Made by a program: the position numbers and the translations under genes
Shown: positions 1-11,406 of the stretch, piece by piece
Position numbering within the stretch: position 1 is the stretch's first letter
Layout of the letters: each line of letters opens with the position of its first letter
Notes under the pieces: model-generated
The model's input: the letters and a program-made list of their open reading frames with translations, nothing else
The model's database searches: none
What the model was told of the DNA's origin: nothing
NCBI GenBank assembly: GCA_003577005.1
Contig: QEUW01000253.1
Span: 1-11,406, forward strand
Direction of reading: 5' to 3'
Source: Chloroflexota bacterium
GTDB taxonomy: Bacteria > Chloroflexota > Anaerolineae > Caldilineales > Caldilineaceae
Length of the DNA: 11,406 nucleotides

Positions 1-151
1 TGGGTCTCATGCCGGCCTCCACACATGCGGCCAGCCGGTCAACGTCCAGGTCAAAGCCGCACACAGTGTAGCCAGCAGCCAGCAGATTGCGCACCATGGG
101 CTCGCCCATTGCGCCCAAGCCGATAAAACCCAGGGTAGGACGTTGATTCAT
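1..151 (-). CDS. NAD(P)-binding oxidoreductase, beta-hydroxyacid dehydrogenase family (N-terminus only)
   Basis: The first 50 residues are visible; the rest lies beyond the left edge. They begin MNQRPTLGFIGLGAMGEPMV and continue into a helix and a second strand ending in an acidic residue (GYTVCGFDLD). This is the Rossmann fold of the 6-phosphogluconate/3-hydroxyisobutyrate dehydrogenase family, with the GxGxMG dinucleotide-binding loop at residues 11-16. The aspartate at the end of the second strand (residue 36) suggests NAD rather than NADP, but that is inference. The substrate cannot be told without the catalytic half. The ATG lies 2 nt after the stop of the molybdenum-subunit gene on the same strand and no strong Shine-Dalgarno is visible, so translational coupling in one operon is likely. 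Confidence 0.85.
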   Translation of the reverse strand, partial: MNQRPTLGFIGLGAMGEPMVRNLLAAGYTVCGFDLDVDRLAACVEAGMRP

Positions 152-153
152 GG

Positions 154-2454
<2,301 letters not shown>

Positions 2455-2460
2455 CGCTCT

Positions 2461-2555
2461 CCTCAATCTCCTCCAGCCCCAAAGAATCTCCATGAATCTC
2501 CTCTAATCTTCAAGTGACTGGAGATTGCAGAGATTGCGAGAGATTCATGGAGATT
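2461..2555. repeat. Inverted repeat built from GGAGATT-like units between HIT and the molybdenum subunit
   Basis: AATCTCCATGAATCTC at 2485-2500 is perfectly complementary to GAGATTCATGGAGATT at 2540-2555 (16 bp). The 39 nt between them also contain AATCT/AGATT units. On the leftward strand GGAGATT/GAGGAGATT recurs up to 2461, and the last unit contributes the GAGGAG in front of the molybdenum-subunit start. The right arm abuts the HIT stop codon (2556-2558). It could form an mRNA hairpin between the two genes, acting as terminator, stabiliser or nothing at all. Confidence 0.8.
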
Positions 2556-2909
2556 TTATGTACGCGCCAACATCGGTCCCAGCGGACGGCCACCGATCAG
2601 GTGCATGTGCAGGTGATAGACCTCCTGGCCGCCGTGCCGGTTGCAGTTGACCAGCAGCCGGTAACCATCCTCGGCGATACCCTCTTGCCGGGCGATCTTG
2701 GCGGCTACAGTGAAGAGGCGGCCCAGCGCGGCTTCATCTTCGGTGGTCACGTCATTGGCGGTGGGGATCAGCTTGTTGGGCACGATCAGGATGTGGGTCG
2801 GCGCCTGCGGGCGGATGTCGCGGAAAGCAGTCACTAGTTCATCCTGGTAGACAATGTCGGACGGAATCTCGCGGCGGATGATCTTGCTGAAGATCGTTTC
2901 TTGGGCCAT
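2556..2909 (-). CDS. HIT family protein, HinT-like purine nucleoside phosphoramidase
   Basis: A 117-residue histidine-triad protein, full length for the Hint branch. It begins [20 protein letters not shown], the usual Hint opening, and has the HIT signature HLHMHLIGG with the three histidines at 99, 101 and 103. The upstream GG at 93-94 is typical. Hint proteins hydrolyse nucleoside phosphoramidates such as AMP-lysine and can remove AMP from aminoacyl-adenylates; they act as cytosolic dimers. The start at 2909 follows a GGGGGTG stretch that may serve as Shine-Dalgarno. A sigma70-type promoter lies upstream (2952-2981). The molybdenum-subunit gene follows on the same strand after about 100 nt of repeat DNA, so co-transcription is possible but not shown. 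No functional tie to the neighbours is apparent. Confidence 0.95.
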   Translation of the reverse strand: MAQETIFSKIIRREIPSDIVYQDELVTAFRDIRPQAPTHILIVPNKLIPTANDVTTEDEAALGRLFTVAAKIARQEGIAEDGYRLLVNCNRHGGQEVYHLHMHLIGGRPLGPMLART

Positions 2910-2951
2910 GAAGCACCCCCAGTTATAGGCATCGGTACGAGTGTGTCGTCC

Positions 2952-2981
2952 ATACTACATCGACTTTCCAGATACCGTCAA
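2952..2981 (-). promoter_or_regulatory. Probable sigma70-type promoter for the HIT gene
   Basis: On the leftward strand TTGACG (2981-2976) is followed after 18 bp by TAGTAT (2957-2952). The -35 matches the consensus at five of six positions and the -10 at four. The predicted start of transcription, near 2945, lies about 35 nt before the HIT start codon. It stands back to back with the promoter of the acyl-CoA dehydrogenase. Confidence 0.5.
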
Positions 2982-3022
2982 CCTCAGCACGGAGTAGTGG
3001 AGGCATTTGCTACAGGTAGGTA

Positions 3023-3052
3023 TTGACAATGTGTCGCCTCCACCGGTATAGT
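3023..3052 (+). promoter_or_regulatory. Strong sigma70-type promoter for the acyl-CoA dehydrogenase operon
   Basis: TTGACA (3023-3028), a perfect -35, is followed after 18 bp by TATAGT (3047-3052), five of six matches to the -10. Transcription would start near 3059, about 32 nt before the ATG at 3091. An AGGAGG Shine-Dalgarno at 3079-3084 sits 6 nt before the ATG. Confidence 0.7.
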
Positions 3053-3090
3053 GTATACGAATCCACGTATGATGCTACAGGAGGGGAGTA

Positions 3091-4287
3091 ATGGACTTCA
3101 GCCGGCCGCCTCACCTAGAACCGGTGATCGAACGCATCCGTACTTTTGTCGAGCAGGAACTGATCCCCCTGGAGCCGGACTACCTCAACGGCGAGTTCCG
3201 TGATCTGCTCCCCACGCTGGCCGAGAAACGCCGCCAGGTGAAGGAACTCGGCCTCTGGGCACCCTGGTTGCCTTCCGAGTACGGCGGGATGGGCCTAACG
3301 CTCGCCGAATACGCCCACGTCAGCGAAGAACTGGGGCGCACGCCGCTCGGCCACTACGTCTTCAACTGCCAGGCGCCCGATGTGGGCAACATGGAAGTGC
3401 TGATGCTCTACGGCACACCCGAGCAGAAACACGCCTGGCTGGAACCCCTTGCCCGTGGCGAAATCCGCAGTTGCTTCTGTATGACCGAACCCGAAAACCC
3501 CGGTTCCAACCCGGTGCTGATGGACGCGACGGCGGTCAAGGAGGGCGATGACTATGTCATCAACGGCCACAAGTGGTTTAGCACGGCAGCCGACGGCGCT
3601 GCCATTGCCATCGTCATGGCGATCACTGACCCAGAGGCCGAGAGCCGCCATAAGCGCGCCAGCCAGATCCTCGTGCCGACCGACACGCCGGGCTACCGCC
3701 TGGTGCGCAACATTTCGGTCATGGGCGAGGCCGGCAGCGACCACGCCAGCCATGCCGAGGTACGCTTCGAGAATTGCCGGGTGCCGCAGCGCAACCTGCT
3801 CGGCCCCGAAGGCACGGGCTTTCAGATCGCCCAGGAGCGGCTTGGCCCTGGCCGCATCCACCACTGTATGCGCTGGATCGGCATCGCCGAACGGGCGCTG
3901 GAGTTGATGTGCCAATATGCCACCCGCCGTCGGATGTCGTCACACGCCCTGTTGAGCGACCAGCAGGCCGTGCAATTTTGGATCGCCGAGAGCCGCGCCG
4001 AGATCGACGCTGCCCGGCTGCTCGTCCTCCACGCCGCCTGGAAGATCGACCAGGTGGGCGCTCCCGCCGCGCGTGTCGAGATCTCGACCATCAAGTTCTT
4101 TGTCGCCAATATGCTCCAGCGCGTGCTCGACCGCGCCATCCAGACGCACGGGGCGCTGGGCATGACCGACGACACGCCGCTCTCCTACTGGTATCGCCAC
4201 GAGCGCGCCGCCCGTATCTACGACGGGCCGGACGAGGTGCATAAGTGGGTGGTGGCGCGGCATCTGTTGAGCAAGTATCGGGCATAA
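3091..4287 (+). CDS. Acyl-CoA dehydrogenase, ACAD10/11-like
   Basis: A full-length 398-residue flavoprotein that would introduce the alpha,beta double bond in an acyl-CoA, with FAD as cofactor and electron transfer flavoprotein as acceptor. The N-terminal helical domain covers about 1-125. The beta domain begins with the flavin-contacting CFCMTEPENPGSNP (M131, T132, E133). The C-terminal helical domain contains QTHGALGMT and IYDGPDEVHKWVVAR. In medium-chain dehydrogenases the catalytic base is the glutamate of YEGT; here the aligned residue is aspartate D378 in YDGPDEVH. From memory, DGPDEVH is characteristic of the ACAD10/11 branch, whose substrates are unusual or branched acyl-CoAs; this gene lacks the kinase-like domain of the animal proteins. 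It has a strong promoter and an excellent Shine-Dalgarno. Its stop codon directly abuts the next ATG. Confidence 0.94.
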   Translation: MDFSRPPHLEPVIERIRTFVEQELIPLEPDYLNGEFRDLLPTLAEKRRQVKELGLWAPWLPSEYGGMGLTLAEYAHVSEELGRTPLGHYVFNCQAPDVGNMEVLMLYGTPEQKHAWLEPLARGEIRSCFCMTEPENPGSNPVLMDATAVKEGDDYVINGHKWFSTAADGAAIAIVMAITDPEAESRHKRASQILVPTDTPGYRLVRNISVMGEAGSDHASHAEVRFENCRVPQRNLLGPEGTGFQIAQERLGPGRIHHCMRWIGIAERALELMCQYATRRRMSSHALLSDQQAVQFWIAESRAEIDAARLLVLHAAWKIDQVGAPAARVEISTIKFFVANMLQRVLDRAIQTHGALGMTDDTPLSYWYRHERAARIYDGPDEVHKWVVARHLLSKYRA

Positions 4288-5046
4288 ATGAGCTACACCA
4301 TTGCTGTCCTGGCGGATGTTCATGGCAATCTCGCCGCGCTGGAGGCTGTGTTGGCCGATCTCTCCGCCCAGCCGCACGAGGCCGTGGTGCTGGCCGGCGA
4401 CCTGTTGGCCAACGGGCCACAGCCAGCCGAGACGCTTGCGCGTATTCAGGAACTTGATGCGCAGGTCATCTACGGCAACATGGACGAGGCGATTGTCAAG
4501 GCGACGCCGGATAACCCGGTTGTTTGGTGGGCGCGCCAGCAGGTCGGCGCGGCGGGTGTTGCCTATCTCGAAGGGTTGCCCTTTGCCCACCGGATCACGC
4601 CGCCAGGAGGCGAGGCGCCGGTGTCAGATCTTCTGGTCGTTCATTCGACACCACGCAGCGTGTACGATATACTTATCCTACAGTTGGAGCCGTATGGGAC
4701 AAATTTTATGGCCACCACACCCGAAGAGGACGCCGCCGAGATGCTCGATGATACGCGTGCTGGTTTGATTGTTTACGGCCACATTCACTATTTTTCAACC
4801 GGAATGGTGCGCGGCCAACCGATCAGGTCGATAGGTTCGGTCGGTTTTCCCTTCGACGGTGACCGGCGGGCTGCGTATGCCCTGCTACACTGGGACGGCA
4901 CGGCGTGGCAGCTCTCTGCGCGCCGGGTGCCTTATGCCTACGAAAAGACGGTGGCCGCCATCAGGCGTTCAGGACAACCGTTGCCCGAACGCTATGCACA
5001 AATGATTTTACAGGCTAAATGGCTGCCGTGGACGCAGTTTTCGTAA
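4288..5046 (+). CDS. Calcineurin-like metallophosphoesterase
   Basis: A 252-residue cytosolic protein with the full two-metal set of the YfcE/MJ0936-type phosphodiesterases: D10-x-H12-G-N (ADVHGN), G37-D38 (AGDLLANGP), G63-N64 followed by MD, H119 in VVHSTPRS, and G-H165-x-H167. Such enzymes hydrolyse phosphomonoesters or phosphodiesters, usually with Mn or Ni; the physiological substrate is unknown. The start ATG follows the TAA of the acyl-CoA dehydrogenase gene with no gap and no separate Shine-Dalgarno, which points to translational reinitiation and a shared transcript. No metabolic link between the two proteins is obvious. A strong hairpin stands 37 nt after the stop. All metal ligands are present, so an active enzyme is expected. 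Confidence 0.92.
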   Translation: MSYTIAVLADVHGNLAALEAVLADLSAQPHEAVVLAGDLLANGPQPAETLARIQELDAQVIYGNMDEAIVKATPDNPVVWWARQQVGAAGVAYLEGLPFAHRITPPGGEAPVSDLLVVHSTPRSVYDILILQLEPYGTNFMATTPEEDAAEMLDDTRAGLIVYGHIHYFSTGMVRGQPIRSIGSVGFPFDGDRRAAYALLHWDGTAWQLSARRVPYAYEKTVAAIRRSGQPLPERYAQMILQAKWLPWTQFS

Positions 5047-5083
5047 AAGAGAGCAATTTTTCTTCCACCCAATGAACGAACCA

Positions 5084-5121
5084 AAACGTCCCCGGCGCTT
5101 TCAAAAGTGCCGGGGACGTTT
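5084..5121. terminator. Strong hairpin between the phosphoesterase gene and carB
   Basis: A 17-bp stem (5084-5100 with 5105-5121, one G-T pair) closes a TCAA loop. Its core, ACGTCCCCGGC, is very GC-rich and is flanked by short A and T runs on the two sides. The rightward T run is only three bases, so it is a good structure with a weak U tract. It probably ends the acyl-CoA dehydrogenase/phosphoesterase transcript. It also lies only 26 nt before the carB start codon, so it would be in the leader of any carB mRNA started upstream. Confidence 0.65.
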
Positions 5122-5147
5122 GGCGAAATAGAACAGGTGCGCAAACG

Positions 5148-8503
<3,356 letters not shown>

Positions 8504-8507
<4 letters not shown>

Positions 8508-8538
8508 CAATTGTCAATTGTCAATTGACAATTGTTAA
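8504..8538. repeat. Perfect 35-nt palindrome of CAATTGT units at the carB 3' end
   Basis: TTAACAATTGTCAATTG (8504-8520), a single central T, then the exact reverse complement (8522-8538). It is built of CAATTG heptamers and is markedly AT-rich against its surroundings. It supplies the carB stop codon (TAA, 8505-8507) and fills the space up to the next gene. It may form a hairpin in the transcript; no U tract follows, so a terminator role is doubtful. Confidence 0.9.
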
Positions 8539-8554
8539 TGAGCTAGATGTCCAG

Positions 8555-9553
8555 ATGTTGATGATCATGTTTGGGCTTGCTGTCTTCTTTGCCGGTCTGA
8601 CCCTGTGGTTGGGCCTCTATCTCATCCAACGCGAGGGGGCGGATGGGCGCCTGCGCTGGGTGGGCGGCGTGCTGGTGGTCTACGCTGCTGCCACAGCCGG
8701 CCTCGCGGCTGCGGAAAGCCCGTGGACCTGGCTGTTGCTGGGCATCGGCAGCATTCTGTGGGTGCTCGACCTGGCGCTGGCCTACCGGGGTGTAGTGGCG
8801 GCGGGCGAAGCCTTCTGGCCCGATGCCCTGCGCTCGTTGGTTGCGGCTGCGCTGGCGGCGATCCTCTTTGGCCTGCCTGTAGCCGTGACCGTGGGGGCGA
8901 CAACTGGCGCACTGCCCGCTCTGCGTCTGTTACTGTTGGTCATTGTAGCGCTGGCCATCGGCAGCCAGGTCTTGGCCGAACCGTTGCAGCGGGTGCTTGA
9001 CCGCATTGTCTTTCGCGCACAGCCCGCTCTCCAACAGACGCGCGCTGACTTGCGCGCCACCGCCGAGACGCTGCCCAGGGTCGCTGACCAACTGGACCCA
9101 CTAGGGCTGGACGAGGCTGAGTTTGTCCGCCTTACCCGCCGTGCGCTCAGTTGCTATGGCGACCTGCCACGTTTGTCGGCCAGCCCGCTGACGCGCCTGT
9201 CTACGATTGATAGCCGGCTCACCGGGCAGACGAGCGCGGTTACAACGCTGGCTCGCGCCACGGAGCTGCAACGCCTGCTCCTGGAAGCGATCCAGCGTCT
9301 CAAACCGCCTGGCGAGGAAGACGACTTTTGTGCTGCCGATGCCTGGCGCCACTACAACGCCCTCTATTACCCCTATGTGACCGGTCTCAAACCCTACAGC
9401 TATCGCGCCCACCATGACCACCTCGACCCAAAGAGCCAGCGTGCCCTCGAATGGTTCCGCTCGCAGGTGCCAGAGCGCACGCTCCATAACTGGCAAAACG
9501 CCGCTGCCGTGCTGGTTGCCCAATACCTGCGCGAAGCCGGCCAATCCTCATAA
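8555..9553 (+). CDS. Five-helix membrane protein with HTH-like C-terminal domain
   Basis: About 332 residues, function unknown. The N-terminal part has five hydrophobic segments, roughly residues 2-25, 34-53, 57-80, 92-114 and 119-141. A soluble region follows, with charged helices (RVLDRIVFRAQPALQQTRADLRATAE; EFVRLTRRALSCYGDLPRL) and a C-terminal block rich in H, Y and W (DAWRHYNALYYPYVTGLKPYSYRAHHDHLD). The end, RALEWFRSQVPERTLHNWQNAAAVLVAQYL, has the spacing of a degenerate helix-turn-helix. I associate this soluble part with uncharacterised Chloroflexota regulators, from memory only. A membrane-anchored regulator is possible but unproven. No good Shine-Dalgarno exists; I chose ATG 8555. 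TTG 8525 inside the palindrome, or ATG 8561 or 8567, are alternatives. It lies 47 nt after carB. Confidence 0.75.
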   Translation: MLMIMFGLAVFFAGLTLWLGLYLIQREGADGRLRWVGGVLVVYAAATAGLAAAESPWTWLLLGIGSILWVLDLALAYRGVVAAGEAFWPDALRSLVAAALAAILFGLPVAVTVGATTGALPALRLLLLVIVALAIGSQVLAEPLQRVLDRIVFRAQPALQQTRADLRATAETLPRVADQLDPLGLDEAEFVRLTRRALSCYGDLPRLSASPLTRLSTIDSRLTGQTSAVTTLARATELQRLLLEAIQRLKPPGEEDDFCAADAWRHYNALYYPYVTGLKPYSYRAHHDHLDPKSQRALEWFRSQVPERTLHNWQNAAAVLVAQYLREAGQSS

Positions 9554-9728
9554 TCTTCCAATTGCTCAACCGCAAAACGAAAATTCATCCAGACTGGCAC
9601 CGTTTGGCAGTAAAAAGTATCGATCTGGCAGCGCCCGGCGTCTTATCCTCGCTGTGCATCGTGCGCAATAGCGCGCCAACACGGTGCAAGGTGAGTTACC
9701 TTTATCAACAGAAAGCGAGGTTTTGACA

Positions 9729-10175
9729 ATGGCAGTTCAATGGTTACAGGCGAGTGCTCCGTCATCGCTGCTGCGCCGCGCCCTGCTGGGGAACGCAGCC
9801 TTCTCCCTGCTCTTTGCCGTGGTTTGCCTGCTGGATGCGCCTGCACTGGCGGCGTGGACGGGCATTCAGCCACCGTTCGTCTTCACTGTGCTCGGCGTTC
9901 TCATTCTACCCTTTGCGGTGGGAATGGGATGGCTTGCGCTGCGTGTGGCCGACCTGCGCAGCGCCGGGCGTGTCATTCTGGCGCTCGATGTCGCCTGGGT
10001 CGCCGTGAGCGTGGTGTTATTGCTCACCGGCTGGCTCCCACTCACCGACGCCGGTTGGTGGACCGTGGCGCTCGTGGCTGATGTCGTCGCCCTTTTCGCC
10101 GTGCTGGAGTATCTGGGTCTGCGGCGCCTGAGCACCGCACAGGGAGGGACATATGCAGAACCCACGCGCGCATGA
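9729..10175 (+). CDS. Small four-helix membrane protein, function unknown
   Basis: 148 residues with four hydrophobic segments, roughly 19-40, 48-70, 82-103 and 109-131, and short polar ends. The last tail (RRLSTAQGGTYAEPTRA) is probably cytoplasmic. No catalytic motif is recognisable. ATG 9729 is preceded by GAGG with an 8-nt spacer, which favours it over an upstream GTG at 9684. Its last 23 nt overlap the start of the DinB-like gene, so the two proteins are very likely made together from one mRNA. The 175 nt upstream hold no gene and no convincing promoter. Confidence 0.8.
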   Translation: MAVQWLQASAPSSLLRRALLGNAAFSLLFAVVCLLDAPALAAWTGIQPPFVFTVLGVLILPFAVGMGWLALRVADLRSAGRVILALDVAWVAVSVVLLLTGWLPLTDAGWWTVALVADVVALFAVLEYLGLRRLSTAQGGTYAEPTRA

Positions 10176-10650
10176 ACTGGCCGAGCGGCTTGCGGAGTTG
10201 AATGGGGAGATTATACGCTTTGTACAGGAGTGCCCCAAGTTCGTATGGGAGTCACCCTGCCCCGACGATGGACGACCAGTCGGCGTCGTTGCCCACCACA
10301 TCGCCAGCAGCCACGCACCGATTGTCCAGTTGTTGATGTTGATGGCAAACGGCGAACCAGTTCCGTCCATCACGGCGGCTATGCTGGATCAGGCCAATGC
10401 CCACCATGCCGCCCAATCTGCCGGCTGTACGCCAGACGAGGTGGTGGAACTGCTACGCGCCAGGGGCCGGGAAGCGTGCGACGCTGTGCGCGGCTTGAGC
10501 AACGAACAGCTAAGCCGTCGTGCGTCGGGTGAACTCTTTGGCGCCCGCATGAGTACAGAAGAGCTGGTCGAGAACGTGCTGATCGGCCACGCTGCCGGAC
10601 ACTTTACCCGCATCAAAGGCGTGGCTAAGGGTATCCCCGCGAGCAGTTGA
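10153..10650 (+). CDS. DinB/YfiT-like putative metalloprotein
   Basis: 165 residues, predicted four-helix bundle of the DinB superfamily. The usual metal-ligand pattern is visible: a histidine in the second helix (VVAHHIASSH, H48 or H49) and the HxxxH pair GHAAGHFTRI (H146, H150) near the end. Family members bind Ni or Zn; some are thiol transferases dependent on bacillithiol or mycothiol, but most are uncharacterised. The opening HELAERLAELNGEIIRFVQ and the segment NAHHAAQSAGCTPDEVVELLR resemble hypothetical DinB-like proteins I know from Chloroflexota and Actinobacteria. The Shine-Dalgarno GGGAGG precedes ATG 10153 and lies inside the upstream membrane-protein gene, which it overlaps by 23 nt. 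A GC-rich hairpin follows the stop. Confidence 0.88.
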   Translation: MQNPRAHELAERLAELNGEIIRFVQECPKFVWESPCPDDGRPVGVVAHHIASSHAPIVQLLMLMANGEPVPSITAAMLDQANAHHAAQSAGCTPDEVVELLRARGREACDAVRGLSNEQLSRRASGELFGARMSTEELVENVLIGHAAGHFTRIKGVAKGIPASS

Positions 10651-10691
10651 ACCGTGTGATGAGCGTGGTCGGTCGAACGTGATCGAAACCT

Positions 10692-10727
10692 CCAGAGGGC
10701 GGCAGCACACACGCTGCCGCCCTCTGG
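10692..10727. terminator. Hairpin after the DinB-like gene
   Basis: CCAGAGGGCGGCAGC (10692-10706) and its exact complement (10713-10727) form a 15-bp stem with an ACACAC loop, 41 nt after the stop codon. No T run follows, so it is either a factor-assisted terminator or an mRNA-stabilising structure. Confidence 0.65.
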
Positions 10728-11031
10728 CTGCTGCAACTCCCTCCGCTTCTCTGGTCCGTTGGTCGGTAGTTTCATCTTGCTATGGGCCCCGCTGAACATC
10801 AACCCTTTAAGCAGCAGCGGATGGATATCACACAAGCGTGACCGGAAATGGTCCGAAATCGATCCAACGTCAGCCGGCTCTCCTTGCTATACTGTAAATC
10901 AAAGATACGGTGTTACAGCGCCGATCTGTGCGCTACTTCACACCAGGCCGGTATTTTGAAAAACGGCATCGGTTACACAGATTCGCTATCGTGTGGTTAC
11001 TTACCCAAGATGAGTATTCCGGAGAACGATC
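10728..11031. other. Gene-poor stretch
   Basis: About 300 nt without a convincing gene. The open frames here lack ribosome binding sites and family resemblance. The only likely signal is an extended -10 element at 10885-10893. The DNA is less GC-rich than the flanking genes. Confidence 0.5.
10885..10893 (+). promoter_or_regulatory. Possible extended -10 promoter
   Basis: TGC directly followed by TATACT gives the TGn-TATAAT pattern of an extended -10. No recognisable -35 stands 16-18 bp upstream. It lies about 140 nt before the 31-codon gene, the only candidate target. The same GCTATACTGT decamer recurs at 11278-11287. Confidence 0.35.
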
Positions 11032-11127
11032 ATGGATATCCTCACGCTCGCATTGCTCACCACCTTCCTAGTGGCGCTCTACGTCATGCCCACCACCGCG
11101 AGCGATGATATGGAGTCGCCAGAGTAA
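11032..11127 (+). CDS. Putative 31-residue single-helix membrane protein
   Basis: A short open frame not reported at usual length cut-offs. It starts MDILTLALLTTFLVALYVMP, one hydrophobic segment of about 17 residues, and ends in an acidic tail (SDDMESPE). Third codon positions are mostly G or C, as in the neighbouring genes. GGAGA at 11021-11025 stands 6 nt before the ATG. A perfect 13-bp hairpin follows 34 nt after the stop and a possible promoter lies 140 nt upstream, so it has the layout of a complete small gene. Nothing in the sequence tells its function. An alternative open frame through the same region (10848-11108) lacks a ribosome binding site and looks non-coding. Conservation in relatives is the deciding evidence I cannot obtain. 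Confidence 0.55.
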   Translation: MDILTLALLTTFLVALYVMPTTASDDMESPE

Positions 11128-11161
11128 CGAAAGGCGGTAAACAAAATGGACTCCCCGAAGT

Positions 11162-11192
11162 GAAGACCCACCGTGCCATACGGTGGGTCTTC
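11162..11192. terminator. Hairpin after the small membrane-protein gene
   Basis: GAAGACCCACCGT (11162-11174), loop GCCAT, and its exact complement (11180-11192) give a 13-bp stem. It is followed by TCATT, a poor U tract. It is the likely end of the small gene's transcript. Confidence 0.65.
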
Positions 11193-11277
11193 TCATTGGC
11201 GGCAAAGTTCCAGCGCGCTGTGCGTTGGATCACAGAGAGTGTGTGATGCAGGTCATGGTCGCGGCAGCATGGTTTGG

Positions 11278-11401
11278 CTATACTGTTGGCAGCCTAAATG
11301 GGCGGCATTCAAAGCACAATCAAAGCAGTTCAAGCCAAATTCAGACAATAAACCCGACTCATATGAAAGACCAAAGCAACCTTTTCTAAACGAGAGAGGG
11401 G
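11278..11401 (+). promoter_or_regulatory. Probable upstream region of a gene starting beyond the right edge
   Basis: A TATACT -10-like element (11279-11284) is followed by about 100 nt of A-rich non-coding DNA. The window closes with GAGAGAGGGG (11392-11401) and five more bases, an ideal position for a Shine-Dalgarno whose start codon would fall just outside. No convincing -35 is seen. Nothing else was recognised between 11193 and 11406. Confidence 0.4.
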
Positions 11402-11406
11402 CGTCA

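Noticed and set aside
3055..3070. ATACG/CGTAT inverted repeat just after the acyl-CoA dehydrogenase promoter, as an operator
   Set aside because: Five-base arms with a 6-nt spacer are expected by chance; no matching regulator is in the window.
10389..10835. Leftward open frame of 148 codons covering the DinB-like gene end and hairpin
   Set aside because: It runs through the hairpin and antisense to the metal-ligand helix of the DinB-like gene; no recognisable domain.
10848..11108. Rightward open frame of 86 codons in the gene-poor stretch
   Set aside because: No ribosome binding site, low-GC codon use unlike the neighbours, and it conflicts with the better-supported 31-codon frame.
11138..11160. 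Tiny frame MDSPK after the 31-codon gene, resembling that gene's end (MESPE)
   Set aside because: Only about 14 of 20 bases match and the frame is five codons long; chance similarity is the simpler view.

Overview
The window (11,406 bp, GC-rich, low gene overlap with strong strand blocks) looks like bacterial chromosome, most probably from a Chloroflexota (Caldilinea/Anaerolineae-like) organism. That is an inference from overall protein character, from a membrane protein whose C-terminal part I associate with Chloroflexota, and from the heptanucleotide repeats scattered through and between genes. No phage, transposase, CRISPR array, rRNA or tRNA was seen.

Layout. The left block (1-2909) reads leftward: a HinT-type HIT protein, a molybdopterin-binding subunit of the xanthine dehydrogenase/aldehyde oxidase superfamily, and the N-terminus of a beta-hydroxyacid dehydrogenase-like protein that runs off the left edge. 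The space between HIT and the molybdenum subunit is filled by an inverted repeat. A divergent promoter region (2910-3090) separates this block from the rightward block. There an acyl-CoA dehydrogenase of ACAD10/11 type abuts a calcineurin-like phosphoesterase, and a strong hairpin follows. Next comes carB (large subunit of carbamoyl phosphate synthetase, without carA beside it), a five-helix membrane protein of unknown function, a four-helix membrane protein overlapping a DinB-like metalloprotein, and a hairpin. The right end (10651-11406) is gene-poor. It holds a probable 31-residue single-helix membrane protein with its own Shine-Dalgarno and downstream hairpin, and at the extreme edge a purine-rich stretch that looks like the ribosome binding site of a gene starting just outside.

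The most striking feature is a set of short arrays with mostly 7-nt units, often arranged as inverted repeats. Three lie in frame inside conserved enzyme genes (one in the molybdenum subunit, two in carB) and two lie between genes, touching stop codons or ribosome binding sites. The same ATCCAAA heptamer array inserts the identical peptide SKIQNPKSK into two unrelated enzymes. This unit has no stop codon in any of the six frames, so it can enter a gene in any phase or orientation without truncating it. The arrays resemble in style the short tandemly repeated repetitive (STRR) heptamers known from filamentous cyanobacteria. I have no homology search to show relatedness.

Functional links between genes are mostly limited to probable co-transcription. 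The acyl-CoA dehydrogenase and phosphoesterase are stop-to-start coupled, as are the molybdenum subunit and the left-edge dehydrogenase, and the small membrane protein and the DinB-like protein. CarB serves pyrimidine and arginine synthesis and must find its glutaminase partner elsewhere in the genome.
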